Assembly: GCF_004005815.1 (NCBI RefSeq)
Contig: NZ_SACK01000003.1
Coordinates: forward strand, 124,001 to 188,000
DNA length: 64,000 nt
From: Mucilaginibacter limnophilus
Lineage (GTDB): Bacteria > Bacteroidota > Bacteroidia > Sphingobacteriales > Sphingobacteriaceae
Reading direction: 5' to 3'
Below the pieces are notes generated by a model that made no database searches, was not told where the DNA came from, and saw only the letters and a program-made list of their open reading frames with translations. The number at the start of each line of letters is the position of its first letter. Position 1 is the stretch's first letter. Shown here one piece after another: positions 26,799 to 35,643 of this stretch. A program made the translations under genes and the position numbers.

Positions 26799-28403
26799 AT
26801 GACATATCGAAAACTCACCTTATTACTTGTGTTGATTTTGGCATTTACTATTGTGCAGGCTCAAAATAAAACAGGTAGTATTTTATTTTATACTGATGAG
26901 GTTAAACTGACCGAAAAACCGGTAGCGGGCTTGCACAAAATGGATCTCACTAATAAAAGTAACCTTTTTATCAAAGTATCCTTAGCTAAACCGCTAACAG
27001 CGTATTTAAGTGAATTGGCGCCACATCTCGATAAGGATTCACTTTCAAAGGTGGGCAATTATCAGTTTAACTTTTTTGTTGATGATAAGCTGATTTACCA
27101 TACCGAATTAATCCCCGGAGCGCCCCGCCCTATTCAGCAGCAAAAAGATACAGTATGGACAAAACCGCTTATTGATAATCAGCATGAAGGCGCCTGGTGG
27201 AGCCAGTCGGCCTGGAACCGCTTTATTTACAATGGCGGTGATAGTGCACTTACCGATGGACCGCACACGCTTAGGATTGAATTTCGGCCGTATGTTAAAA
27301 CGCCAAAACTGATCACCGGAAACATCATAGCAGAAGGCACACTGGAATTGCTGGTAAAGCGCAAACCTGAAATAAATCTTGCCAACACAAAGCTATCTCC
27401 GGTTAAACCTTATAACGATCTGGCAGTATCTAAGGAAAAGTTTAATATCGATACAATTAAGAAACTACGCGCTTATATAGAAGCGAATGTTTTCAGGCAT
27501 ATAACGAGTGTAGTGGCGCTTAAAAACGGCAAGATATTATTTGAAGAATACTTCAACGGCGCAACACGCGATAGCCTGCACGATGTACGTTCGGTAGGAA
27601 AAACATTTGCATCTGCATTAACAGGTGTCGCCTTACGCGATGGCTATGTCAAATCTGTTATGCAAACACTTGGTGAATTTTATGACCTTAAAGCATACAA
27701 CAATTATTCGGCAGCCAAAAACAAAGTAACGTTAAAAGAACTGCTTACCATGAGCTCGCGCTTTAATGGTGATGATGATGACGCAACTTCACCGGGTAAT
27801 GAAGAAAACATGTACCCAACTGATGACTGGGCAAAGTTTACGCTTGATTTGCCGATGGATACAATCAACTACAAAGGTCAGTGGCATTATTTTACCTCCG
27901 GTGTAATGCTGTTGGGCAGCACGCTCGACAAGGTTGTTCCTGATGGATTAGATAAGTATGCCGATAAAAAACTTTTCAAGCCTTTGAACATTACCAAATA
28001 CCAATGGGTGTACACGCCACAGCATGTGCCCAGCACTGCGGGCGGTATCCGTATGAACGCGCTTGACTTTGCCAAGTTTGGTCAGCTTTATGCTAATAAA
28101 GGCAGCTGGAACGGTACACAGATACTACCTGAAGGTTGGGTTAGTGAAAGCCTTTCCCATCAATTACCTATTACCGGCAGAAAGAGCGAATATTATGGAT
28201 ACCTCTTCTGGAACAAAACTTACCGTGCAAATAATAAAGATTATGAGGCTTACTATTGTTCGGGGAATGGCGGCAATAAAATATTTGTATTTAATGACCT
28301 TGTTGTGGTAATCACAGCGACTGCCTATGGCACTGGTTACGCCCACAAACAAGCAGATACGATGATTGAAAACTTCATCCTTCCGGCAGTGTTTGGAAAG
28401 TAA
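26799..28403 (+). CDS. secreted serine hydrolase, class C beta-lactamase / AmpH-like family
   Basis: A 534-residue secreted enzyme (signal MTYRKLTLLLVLILAFTIVQAQ). The first about 200 residues are a beta-rich non-catalytic domain. The C-terminal beta-lactamase-related domain contains the SxxK nucleophile motif SVGK (S265, K268), a YFTSGVMLLG segment at the second motif position, and SGNGGNKIFV at the third. Members hydrolyse peptidoglycan peptides, esters or beta-lactams; activity is not predictable. The first ATG at 26794 runs straight into a stop, so 26799 is the start. Confidence 0.85.
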   Translation: MTYRKLTLLLVLILAFTIVQAQNKTGSILFYTDEVKLTEKPVAGLHKMDLTNKSNLFIKVSLAKPLTAYLSELAPHLDKDSLSKVGNYQFNFFVDDKLIYHTELIPGAPRPIQQQKDTVWTKPLIDNQHEGAWWSQSAWNRFIYNGGDSALTDGPHTLRIEFRPYVKTPKLITGNIIAEGTLELLVKRKPEINLANTKLSPVKPYNDLAVSKEKFNIDTIKKLRAYIEANVFRHITSVVALKNGKILFEEYFNGATRDSLHDVRSVGKTFASALTGVALRDGYVKSVMQTLGEFYDLKAYNNYSAAKNKVTLKELLTMSSRFNGDDDDATSPGNEENMYPTDDWAKFTLDLPMDTINYKGQWHYFTSGVMLLGSTLDKVVPDGLDKYADKKLFKPLNITKYQWVYTPQHVPSTAGGIRMNALDFAKFGQLYANKGSWNGTQILPEGWVSESLSHQLPITGRKSEYYGYLFWNKTYRANNKDYEAYYCSGNGGNKIFVFNDLVVVITATAYGTGYAHKQADTMIENFILPAVFGK

Positions 28404-28415
28404 ATCAGTTCTAAA

Positions 28416-29030
28416 TCATATCACTACACGAAATGTTAAGTTAACACGTGCTTTCATTGGTTTAGTTGATTTAGCGATACGGTGATCCCAGTGCTCCTGT
28501 AAGCCTGCTTTCATCAACAAATATGATCCATGCTCAAGCCGTACAGAATAATGTTCTTTGTGATTTGATTTATTCCTGATGTCAAAGCTCCGCACCTGCC
28601 CAAAACTTACCGAGGCAATTACCGGATTTTTTCCAAGTACACTTTCACGATCGCTGTGCCAGGCAACCGAATCGTTGCCATCACGGTAATAATTCAATAG
28701 TACACTATTAAATTTAACGCCTGCCGGCGGTTCAACCAAAGCTTTAAGCATTAGCAACTCAGGTGTCCATGGCAAAGGGTTTGATACAAGCCCGGGATTA
28801 GAGTAGTCTGTGCCTAAATCTCCATACCAGGCCGTTAACCTTGGTGTAAGATACTCTTTATCCCAAAGCTTTTGTTTGGTTTGCTTCCATGGCGTATTCC
28901 GTATGAAGTATTCCAGTAAATAATCGCTTGTTTCCTGATCTACAAAACACGGTTTATATTCAAGAAATTCTTCCGGCAATCCCCTGCTCTGCCCTGCCTC
29001 TCCAAATAATGCCAGTTGTTCTATCATCAT
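28416..29030 (-). CDS. AlkB-like 2OG-Fe(II) dioxygenase
   Basis: AlkB-family enzymes demethylate alkylated nucleic acid bases oxidatively. The 204-residue protein shows the HxD iron motif in WHSDRESVLG, the distal histidine in LQEHWDHRI, and the C-terminal 2OG-binding arginine in ARVNLTFR. The N-terminal NYYRDGNDSVAWHSD block resembles the ALKBH2/3 group. It is convergent with the serine hydrolase and preceded by a promoter whose start site lies at or near the initiation codon. Confidence 0.92.
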   Translation of the reverse strand: MMIEQLALFGEAGQSRGLPEEFLEYKPCFVDQETSDYLLEYFIRNTPWKQTKQKLWDKEYLTPRLTAWYGDLGTDYSNPGLVSNPLPWTPELLMLKALVEPPAGVKFNSVLLNYYRDGNDSVAWHSDRESVLGKNPVIASVSFGQVRSFDIRNKSNHKEHYSVRLEHGSYLLMKAGLQEHWDHRIAKSTKPMKARVNLTFRVVI

Positions 29031-29031
29031 T

Positions 29032-29063
29032 CAAAGATAATGATTTGCTAAATTAATTAGCAA
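29032..29063 (-). promoter_or_regulatory. promoter of the AlkB-like gene, near-leaderless
   Basis: TTG (29063-29061) and TATCTTTG (29039-29032) on the minus strand are 21 bp apart. Initiation about six bases downstream would fall within the first two ATG codons (29030 and 29027). Confidence 0.55.
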
Positions 29064-29093
29064 TTTTTGTTGTTAAATAATGAAAGATTATCC

Positions 29094-29399
29094 TTATTTT
29101 CTAAGAGCAGGAACCACCAAATAACGTACTATCAAATGTGCTACAAGTGATAACGTCATTGTGGAAATTAGGATAGCAGCAAGTTTTGAGGGACTATCAA
29201 AGTAATCAAGAAACCTTGATTCACTCTTGCCGCTGTATAAAAAGGCAAGAAAAAACACACAAGCACCGGTTAGCCACAAAGTAAGATGCGAATAAAAATA
29301 ACGGGGTTGAACAAGCGCGCCGCCGCGGAAAGACATCAGTAAAAACATTACATGAAGCAGAAACAGCACAACGGCTGCAGCAATAAGTAAGTAGAACAT
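29094..29399 (-). CDS. small multi-pass membrane protein, unknown
   Basis: A 101-residue protein with three predicted hydrophobic segments (about 2-25, 42-58 and 75-95). The middle loop has a charged YSGKSESRFLDYF stretch. No family is recognised. It sits between the AlkB-like gene and the TlpA-like gene, without evident coupling. Confidence 0.6.
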   Translation of the reverse strand: MFYLLIAAAVVLFLLHVMFLLMSFRGGALVQPRYFYSHLTLWLTGACVFFLAFLYSGKSESRFLDYFDSPSKLAAILISTMTLSLVAHLIVRYLVVPALRK

Positions 29400-29532
29400 A
29401 GTTTAAAAACACGGATTATATGTGCACAAAAATAAAAACAGGTTATTCATACACAAGTAAATGATAAAATGAATAAAATAACCAGCTTGCAAATATTCTG
29501 ACATTTTTTCTGATATTAGGACACACTAACCT

Positions 29533-30978
29533 ATGAAAACAACTTTAATCACTTTGTTATCGGTGTTGTTTGCCGGAACAGCTACTGCACAAAAAAATGC
29601 ACTACAGCCCCTTATTATTCAAGGCAAAATAACTAACACTACCGAAAAGCAACTCAAGATATTTTTTGAGGACGACAATGGCAAAATGACCATTGATACC
29701 ATTAAGCTTAATAATTCCGGCGAGTTTTATCTTAAAACATTCAATATAAAAAAACCACAACGCACCAGCTTGCAGCAAAATCAGCTTCAAATTAATAGTA
29801 TTTATGTTGCCCCTGGGTATAGCCTGACAATTACCGGCGATGGTACGGATTATTTAACGCTGCTAAAAACAAGACATATAACAGGCAAGGGTGCTGCTGC
29901 AAACCAGTACCGGCAAAAAATAGATTCGATACTGGTTGCCCGTAACGACCGTACACCATGGTATGAATTAAAGCTCGATTCGCTGCTGCTATATACGCGT
30001 AAATCAAAGGCGCTTGAAGATTCGGTATATCAGGTAGTTTTCAGCAAGCCGGATACACAGGATAAATACTGGAATACTTTTAAAAGGATGATATCACTTG
30101 ATATCCAGAGTAAGAACTTTTACATGTTGCTTCAGCACCTGGAAATGAACAAATACACCTATGAGCAGATGGCAAAAGTTGTAAGCGAAAATACTCCGGC
30201 TGCATTTGCAAAAAGTGTGTCAAATGATGAATATCTTATATCTGAAGACTACAGAAGCTGGGTAATGCCGATTTATTTTGCCTACTCTAAAAAACTTGAT
30301 GGCTTGAAAGACTCCAACATGGTTAAGCAGCCTGATTATTTCATGAATAAAACTCAAGCTTTGTATTCAGGAAAGGTAAAGGACCTGTATCTTTTTAACT
30401 CAATAGTTGGCATGATTGGCAGGTCGCACACTATTGAGGAACTGAACAATACCCGAAAGGATATGATGCCGCGTTATATCGCAATGCACAACGCGGCTCA
30501 AAAAGATCAGATTGATAAACATATTTTAGAAAAAGAGCAACAGCTTATGCAGATGCAGATAGGTAAACCGGCGCCTGCGTTTTCATTGCCTGCAAGTAAT
30601 GGCAAAACGTATTCTCTTGCCGACTTTAAAGGAAAAGTTGTTTACATCGATTTGTGGGCAAGCTGGTGTGCACCATGCCGCGCTGAGATACCTAATTACC
30701 GGGCGCTTTACAACAAATATAAAAACGACGATCGTATTGCATTTATGAGTCTGGCTGTTTATGATGGCGAACGCGAATGGCAAAAAGCCCTTAAAACCGA
30801 TAAACCTGAATGGCTGCAGCTTTATGACGCCGGCGGTCGCATGGCTCAAGCATACGTAGCCAGCCCTATACCAAAGTATATTGTAATAGATAAAAACGGC
30901 AATATTGTTAGCAATAATGCACCCGGCCCGGGCGGTGCAGATATTGAAAAACTTTTGACAACTGAAATGTCAAAATAA
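29533..30978 (+). CDS. TlpA-like thiol-disulfide protein with DUF4369 N-terminus
   Basis: A 481-residue secreted protein (signal MKTTLITLLSVLFAGTATAQ). The N-terminal beta-rich part (about 25-130) is of the DUF4369 type. A helical middle (about 150-330) and a C-terminal thioredoxin domain with WASWCAPC follow (C379, C382). The CxxC in a periplasmic TlpA/ResA-type domain implies thiol reduction or isomerisation. This layout is very common in Bacteroidota. No dedicated neighbour is visible. Confidence 0.88.
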   Translation: MKTTLITLLSVLFAGTATAQKNALQPLIIQGKITNTTEKQLKIFFEDDNGKMTIDTIKLNNSGEFYLKTFNIKKPQRTSLQQNQLQINSIYVAPGYSLTITGDGTDYLTLLKTRHITGKGAAANQYRQKIDSILVARNDRTPWYELKLDSLLLYTRKSKALEDSVYQVVFSKPDTQDKYWNTFKRMISLDIQSKNFYMLLQHLEMNKYTYEQMAKVVSENTPAAFAKSVSNDEYLISEDYRSWVMPIYFAYSKKLDGLKDSNMVKQPDYFMNKTQALYSGKVKDLYLFNSIVGMIGRSHTIEELNNTRKDMMPRYIAMHNAAQKDQIDKHILEKEQQLMQMQIGKPAPAFSLPASNGKTYSLADFKGKVVYIDLWASWCAPCRAEIPNYRALYNKYKNDDRIAFMSLAVYDGEREWQKALKTDKPEWLQLYDAGGRMAQAYVASPIPKYIVIDKNGNIVSNNAPGPGGADIEKLLTTEMSK

Positions 30979-30993
30979 CTATTGCCAATAAAT

Positions 30994-31698
30994 TTACTTA
31001 AACTTATAAGTTAACCACAGCACATCATCTTCTATTTGTTTCACACGCTCAAGTTTAAGCAACGTTGCGCCCTCTTTTTTTACCTTGGGGTCAATTTCAA
31101 ATAAGGTGGATGTTTCTATGGTACCATCCGCAATAGGCAAAATCAGCTGATGAAGCTCATCGATCAATCCCTCATTTAAAAAACTACCGTTGATATGTGC
31201 TCCCCCTTCAAGCATCAGAGTTTCTATACCAAAAAGCGAACGGAGCTTTTTCAAAGCCGTATTTAAGTTAACTTCTTCAGCTCCGGCGAAAATATAAGAA
31301 ACGCCAATATCCTGAAGATGGGCAAGATAAGCATCAGGTACAGCTTCAGTAAGTATGGTTATCACGTGGTCGCCTTGCATGGTGGGTTCTTTCCAACCCA
31401 ATTTAGCCCCGCCGTCAATTGCAATGGCAAATGAATCAGCGCTTTGTTTTGCAACAAAATCCTCACGGTTTATTTCATGATGGCCCTTTTTAAACACAGG
31501 CTTGGCAAAATCAGTAAAATCCTTTTCCATAGTTGTTCGTCCCACTATCCAGGCACCAATCCCAATGTTTTCATGTATTTCTTCAAACTTGCCGGCCAGC
31601 TTTTTTATAGCGGGCTTGTCTCCCCATTTTTCACTTAATATTTTCCCATCAACAGACGTTTGCATTAAACAGATGATGTAAGGGCGTTCATTAGCCAT
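30994..31698 (-). CDS. RibD C-terminal-domain (dihydrofolate reductase-like) protein
   Basis: A 234-residue NADPH-dependent reductase-fold protein. It starts RPYIICLMQTSVDGKI, the RibD_C opening, and includes IVGRTTMEKDF (nucleotide-binding helix), EGGAHINGSFLNEGLIDELHQLILPI (the classical GG.xLN.xFL...DE segment). RibD_C proteins reduce pteridine-like or uracil-like rings; the free-standing type has no fixed substrate. It ends 15 bp from the TlpA gene in convergent orientation. Confidence 0.85.
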   Translation of the reverse strand: MANERPYIICLMQTSVDGKILSEKWGDKPAIKKLAGKFEEIHENIGIGAWIVGRTTMEKDFTDFAKPVFKKGHHEINREDFVAKQSADSFAIAIDGGAKLGWKEPTMQGDHVITILTEAVPDAYLAHLQDIGVSYIFAGAEEVNLNTALKKLRSLFGIETLMLEGGAHINGSFLNEGLIDELHQLILPIADGTIETSTLFEIDPKVKKEGATLLKLERVKQIEDDVLWLTYKFK

Positions 31699-31809
31699 AG
31701 GTCAATTCGATTAACTTTATTGGTTAATTACAAAATATCATTGCCCTTGTTTGTTACAATCCAAAAGATGCCAATTAGTTAAGCATTTATGAAAGGGCTT
31801 TAGAATGGA

Positions 31810-31841
31810 AAAAGCCGTTAACTGATCAGTTAACGGCTTTT
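31810..31841. terminator. perfect 32-bp palindromic hairpin, terminator-like
   Basis: The 32-bp sequence is an uninterrupted palindrome centred on TGATCA (core GCCGTTAACTGATCAG). Read on the minus strand it ends in a T run and lies directly after the tRNA-3'-like relic, which is the arrangement of a tRNA gene and its terminator. On the plus strand it also ends in TTTT. Confidence 0.8.
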
Positions 31842-31842
31842 C

Positions 31843-31894
31843 TGTGCGGAACACGGGCAGATGTTAGAACACCTTGAAGATATTTTGTTGATAA
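31843..31894 (-). repeat. tRNA-3'-end-like relic A
   Basis: The first 15 bases, read on the minus strand, end CCCGTGTTCCGCACA and match the last bases of the tRNA-Leu at 33893 in 13 of 15 positions. Beyond that it matches relic B (32734-32785) at roughly three quarters of positions. Probable att-type duplication; see finding. Confidence 0.5.
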
Positions 31895-31981
31895 CTTATG
31901 AAATAATAAATCAGACAGATAGCACTAAAGCTTTTCTTGATTTTAGAAATGATTTATTCTGAAAGTTTATAGATTTATATC

Positions 31982-32614
31982 ATGGATTGGTACAGACAAA
32001 AAAGTTGGTCGAAAGATATAGAAGATTTTTTCTTTCAAAAACTCAATCGTGCAAGAAAAGATGGAAGAGCCCAGTACTTAAAAATACAAGCTATAGAACT
32101 TGTTGATACGGGTAATCTTAATTTATTCGATGTGGCTGAAACTTTACTAAATAAACTTTTTATTGATTATCCAGATGATAAGTTTAACCGTGCAAGCGCG
32201 TTAAAAACATTCGGTGATATTTATCGACTTCGAAAGGAATACAACAAAGCGATAGATTTTTATAAGCAAGCCGTTGACTTTGAAGCTACCTATCCACAGG
32301 TACAAACCCAAGCCTATCTATATTTTGCTGAATTAGTTGTAAAAATCCAAAAGATAGACTTATACGATGCTGCTGAACAATTGATAGAAAAACGAATTGA
32401 CCTAACTTTCTTTCCTGTTGAAAAATATAAAGGTTATTCAATTTTGTCTATCATCGCCTCACATAAAAACAATGATGCTCAGGCCTCACATTTTGCGAAA
32501 CTGGCTGAACAAAACGCCAATGAAACTACATCAGGATTAAGATATCATAAATATTTAGGAGTTGTACGGGCACGTGACAGTTGGCTGGATCGTTTAATAA
32601 AAAACGATAATTAA
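31982..32614 (+). CDS. TPR-like orphan protein of the tRNA-Leu islet
   Basis: A 210-residue soluble helical protein, AT-rich and lysine-rich compared with neighbours. TPR-like repeats are visible around ASALKTFGDIYRLRKEYNKAIDFYKQAV and in the YILSI-type helix pairs that follow. There is no signal peptide or membrane segment. The gene stands alone between two tRNA-3'-like relics, pointing toward the tRNA. Function is unknown. Its base composition and location suggest acquired DNA. Confidence 0.68.
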   Translation: MDWYRQKSWSKDIEDFFFQKLNRARKDGRAQYLKIQAIELVDTGNLNLFDVAETLLNKLFIDYPDDKFNRASALKTFGDIYRLRKEYNKAIDFYKQAVDFEATYPQVQTQAYLYFAELVVKIQKIDLYDAAEQLIEKRIDLTFFPVEKYKGYSILSIIASHKNNDAQASHFAKLAEQNANETTSGLRYHKYLGVVRARDSWLDRLIKNDN

Positions 32615-32733
32615 CCTGCGACTAAAAAGGGCCTGCTCTCAATTGTGAGCGCATGTTCGAAATTTAAAGAGCCGTCCTTTTTTGGACAGCTCTTAAAAAA
32701 ATCTTTGGCCGCCCTTTATGGCTTTGCAAAGAA

Positions 32734-32785
32734 TGTGCGGAACATGGGGTTATATTAGAACATTTGCAAAGTATTTTATCGACAA
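32734..32785 (-). repeat. tRNA-3'-end-like relic B
   Basis: Minus-strand sequence CCCATGTTCCGCACA matches the tRNA-Leu 3' end at 13 of 15 positions and shares the G for C change of relic A. A hairpin with stems around 32670-32696 (GAGCYGTCC-type) lies about 40 bp farther along that strand. Confidence 0.5.
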
Positions 32786-32853
32786 TCAGATCAATTATAG
32801 AAACCTAAAAAGCAATCCTAAATAAAAGGTATCATTGTGTTTGATTATTTGGC

Positions 32854-33804
32854 ATGAGAATTCAAATCGATTTCGATAAAAAAAACAGGTCTCAAAGTAT
32901 TATAGCGTTAGAGAGGTTTTTAAATTTAAATTTGATAGAAATAAATCACGGGCATACGTTTGATGCGATTTTTATAACGTTTATTGAAAATCCTAAAAAG
33001 AGTCAAAAATACAAACGTCGGTTTTTGTATAAAAAATACGCTGATATCTCGGTTCCCTGTCAATTCCAATATTATGCTGATTTTAGTTTAGAAAACTTTA
33101 GAGCAGCTTTTTTTGCTGTTTTAAACGCTATAAATTTCATCGATGAAATTGAGGTTAAAACGTCTGATTTTAATTCACAATCATTAAAATCAGACCTGTC
33201 TAATTTGGAAGTGCTAATACCTAAAACAACACTGGAGTTAAGTGCTTTGATCAACAATGGGAAAGATATAGATAAACAAATCCATTTGAAGAGAATGGTT
33301 GGTTTACTAAATAGAAGAAAAGAGAACAGAAAACCTTTAATAAAAGAAATAAAAGAGGTTAGGATATATGACAAAAAGAGGAATTTAGAATTGCGTCCTT
33401 ACCTCAACATATTTTCAGAAATTTTAACAAGTGAGTTAAAATTGATTAAGCCACTATCCCCCGGTTATAGCGAAATATATTTTAGTCTTTCAGATACTAT
33501 TGACGATGCAAGATCTGAATTTGCGCTTGAAGATTGGTACGAGTACAGCTATGTTGTTTTAGACTATAATCATTTTTTTGAAAGTGAGGAGAAAGAACGA
33601 TTTCAAATACTCTATATTTTGTTCGCTAATGGACTAATGGAACTTGTTAAGATTGATGGTTTGAATAAATTTGATTTGGATAGCTGTATACTTGGCTTAA
33701 AAAGACGTTTAAATCACATATTAGATTCACGAGATTTTTTAAAAATCATTGATGAATTAAAATTGAATAAGCTGGGTGAAAAGATCCTTTTAAACAGGAA
33801 ATGA
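32854..33804 (+). CDS. orphan hypothetical protein of the tRNA-Leu islet
   Basis: A 316-residue protein with no family I recognise. It is rich in lysine, isoleucine, asparagine and leucine, predicted soluble, with no signal peptide. The N-terminal half looks alpha/beta and the C-terminal half mainly helical (SEILTSELKLIKPLSP, EEKERFQILYILFANGLMELVK). It is AT-rich beside genes of higher GC, monocistronic, and sits directly next to the tRNA-Leu gene. An immunity or stand-alone defence role is possible but unsupported. Confidence 0.65.
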   Translation: MRIQIDFDKKNRSQSIIALERFLNLNLIEINHGHTFDAIFITFIENPKKSQKYKRRFLYKKYADISVPCQFQYYADFSLENFRAAFFAVLNAINFIDEIEVKTSDFNSQSLKSDLSNLEVLIPKTTLELSALINNGKDIDKQIHLKRMVGLLNRRKENRKPLIKEIKEVRIYDKKRNLELRPYLNIFSEILTSELKLIKPLSPGYSEIYFSLSDTIDDARSEFALEDWYEYSYVVLDYNHFFESEEKERFQILYILFANGLMELVKIDGLNKFDLDSCILGLKRRLNHILDSRDFLKIIDELKLNKLGEKILLNRK

Positions 33805-33859
33805 ATAATTATTATAACGAGTGGGTCTTTAAAAATCAGTTAAAAAAGTATTAAAATAA

Positions 33860-33889
33860 AAACGGGAATAGTGTTCTAACTATTCCCGT
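33860..33889 (-). terminator. terminator of the tRNA-Leu gene
   Basis: A perfect 11-bp stem (ACGGGAATAGT with ACTATTCCCGT) lies directly beyond the tRNA 3' end, followed on the minus strand by a run of T residues. Confidence 0.87.
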
Positions 33890-33892
33890 CTG

Positions 33893-33974
33893 TGCGGAAG
33901 AAGGGACTCGAACCCCCACGCCTCGCGGCGCCAGATCCTAAGTCTGGTGCGGCTACCAATTACGCCACTTCCGC
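33893..33974 (-). tRNA. tRNA-Leu (UAG anticodon)
   Basis: An 82-nt tRNA on the minus strand. The acceptor is GCGGAAG with CTTCCGC and discriminator A. The anticodon arm is CCAGA-CTTAGGA-TCTGG (anticodon TAG, reading CUA), with a long variable arm typical of leucine tRNAs and a TTCGAGT T loop. CCA is not encoded. A hairpin terminator follows. It lies at the boundary of the AT-rich islet. Confidence 0.95.
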
Positions 33975-34073
33975 GTTTTTTCTTAGGATTTAAGAGGCTG
34001 CAAAGATAATGTTCTTTACAATATTTTAAAAGTATTTTTTACTTAAAATTATAAGTGCTTAAGGCTATGTAAT

Positions 34074-35477
34074 TTAAAATGCATTCTTATCCCCTCTTAC
34101 CGAATTCCACAGTGTAAGGAAGATAATTTTCATATCCAATAGGAACGACCAGTTTTCCAAATACCACACGTCTGCCTCTACCCTTGCCTGCATATCTTCA
34201 GTAGTTTTAGTTTCGCCGCGTAAGCCTCTTACCTGCGCCCAGCCTGTAATTCCCGGCTTTAAAAAGTGGCGCACCATAAACTTATCAATAAGCAGCGAAT
34301 ACTGCTCTGTATGGCTAAGCATGTGCGGGCGCGGGCCCACCACCGACATGTTGCCGATTAGTACATTGAAAAACTGTGGCAATTCGTCGAGACTGGTTTT
34401 ACGCATAAACTTACCAATTTTTGTCACACGGTCATCGTCACGGGTAGCTTGTTTCTTGTCTGATTCCTTGTTCACTTTCATGCTGCGAAACTTGTAGCAG
34501 TTGAATGATTTGTTATCACGGCCCGAACGCGCCTGAACAAAAAATACAGGCCCCGGAGATTGTATTTTTATAATAATGGCCAGGATAGGAAACAGCCAGC
34601 TAAAAACAAACAATATTATGAATAATGAGAACCCTATATCAAACGCGCGTTTTATAGCCCTGTTCAGGATATTTTCAAGCGGCTCGGGGCGGATAGATAT
34701 TACGGGTATATGGCCAAAGCTTTGTATAAGCGTTGGTTTTATACCATAATCGTAATAATCAGGAATAAATTTAAAGCGGATAAGATTTTTATCGGCATCA
34801 AGCATCAGCCGTTCAATTTTTTCACCTTCGCTGCTGGGTAACGTGCAAAAAATTTCGTCAACCCGGTTATTGAGCACATATTCTATACAGTCATTAGTGC
34901 TGCCAAGGTACATATCCTGGTTGCCGATATTTGCCGGGTTATCATCAAAAAAGCCTATAACATTATATCCACGGCTCGGGTTATGTTTGAAATAACTTTG
35001 AAGGTCTTTACCAATTCGCCCGCCGCCGATGATGATAGCGCTACGTGAATCAAGCAGCATTGAACGGTCGTTACGGCGAATGCTAAGGAATATAAGTTTC
35101 CAGAAACCAAGTAAAAACCCAAATAAAGCAAGTGAATAGAACAGGTATTCACGGGTTATAAAATAAGCTTTGGTACCAATTAGAATTATTATAGTAAAGC
35201 ATATAAAGCTAACAAACAGCAAATATGTTTTGATAAGTCCGCGGTAGGTACGTATAGAATCTTTATTCAACACATGCTCATACAAACCGGTAACATTTGC
35301 TGAAAGCAGCCAGATAAGATTGAATACCAGAACTACAGGCAGATAGTTTTTATTGCTGATCCATGATATATACGACTTATCTTCAATAAGATAAGCAATC
35401 ACCATGCTCACGTTTAAAATTATGTAATCAATAGTAAGATTGACAGCCTTTATAAATGTAGAGTACCTGTGAACCAT
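34074..35477 (-). CDS. undecaprenyl-phosphate sugar-1-phosphate transferase (WcaJ-type)
   Basis: An initiating polyprenyl glycosylphosphotransferase of 467 residues. It has four N-terminal membrane helices, a nucleotide-binding-like middle (IIIGGGRIGKDLQSYFK), one further helix and a C-terminal bacterial sugar transferase domain with CYKFRSM, DELPQFFNVL and SVVGPRPH motifs. It transfers a hexose-1-phosphate, typically glucose, to undecaprenyl phosphate to start a polysaccharide unit. It is the last gene of the cluster and the second such enzyme in it; a 166-bp gap separates it from the first. Confidence 0.9.
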   Translation of the reverse strand: MVHRYSTFIKAVNLTIDYIILNVSMVIAYLIEDKSYISWISNKNYLPVVLVFNLIWLLSANVTGLYEHVLNKDSIRTYRGLIKTYLLFVSFICFTIIILIGTKAYFITREYLFYSLALFGFLLGFWKLIFLSIRRNDRSMLLDSRSAIIIGGGRIGKDLQSYFKHNPSRGYNVIGFFDDNPANIGNQDMYLGSTNDCIEYVLNNRVDEIFCTLPSSEGEKIERLMLDADKNLIRFKFIPDYYDYGIKPTLIQSFGHIPVISIRPEPLENILNRAIKRAFDIGFSLFIILFVFSWLFPILAIIIKIQSPGPVFFVQARSGRDNKSFNCYKFRSMKVNKESDKKQATRDDDRVTKIGKFMRKTSLDELPQFFNVLIGNMSVVGPRPHMLSHTEQYSLLIDKFMVRHFLKPGITGWAQVRGLRGETKTTEDMQARVEADVWYLENWSFLLDMKIIFLTLWNSVRGDKNAF

Positions 35478-35643
35478 GAAAAAAGTATGTAGCTTATAAC
35501 GGCTGGGACGTATTAATGCATTTATGAAATTGACAATAAAACAATCTCAATTTTGCAAAATGCGCCTCAATTCCATAGCAAAATTAATAAAATTAAACTG
35601 CTATGCTAATTTATAAAAAAATATTTAGTGTTTTAACCGGAAT

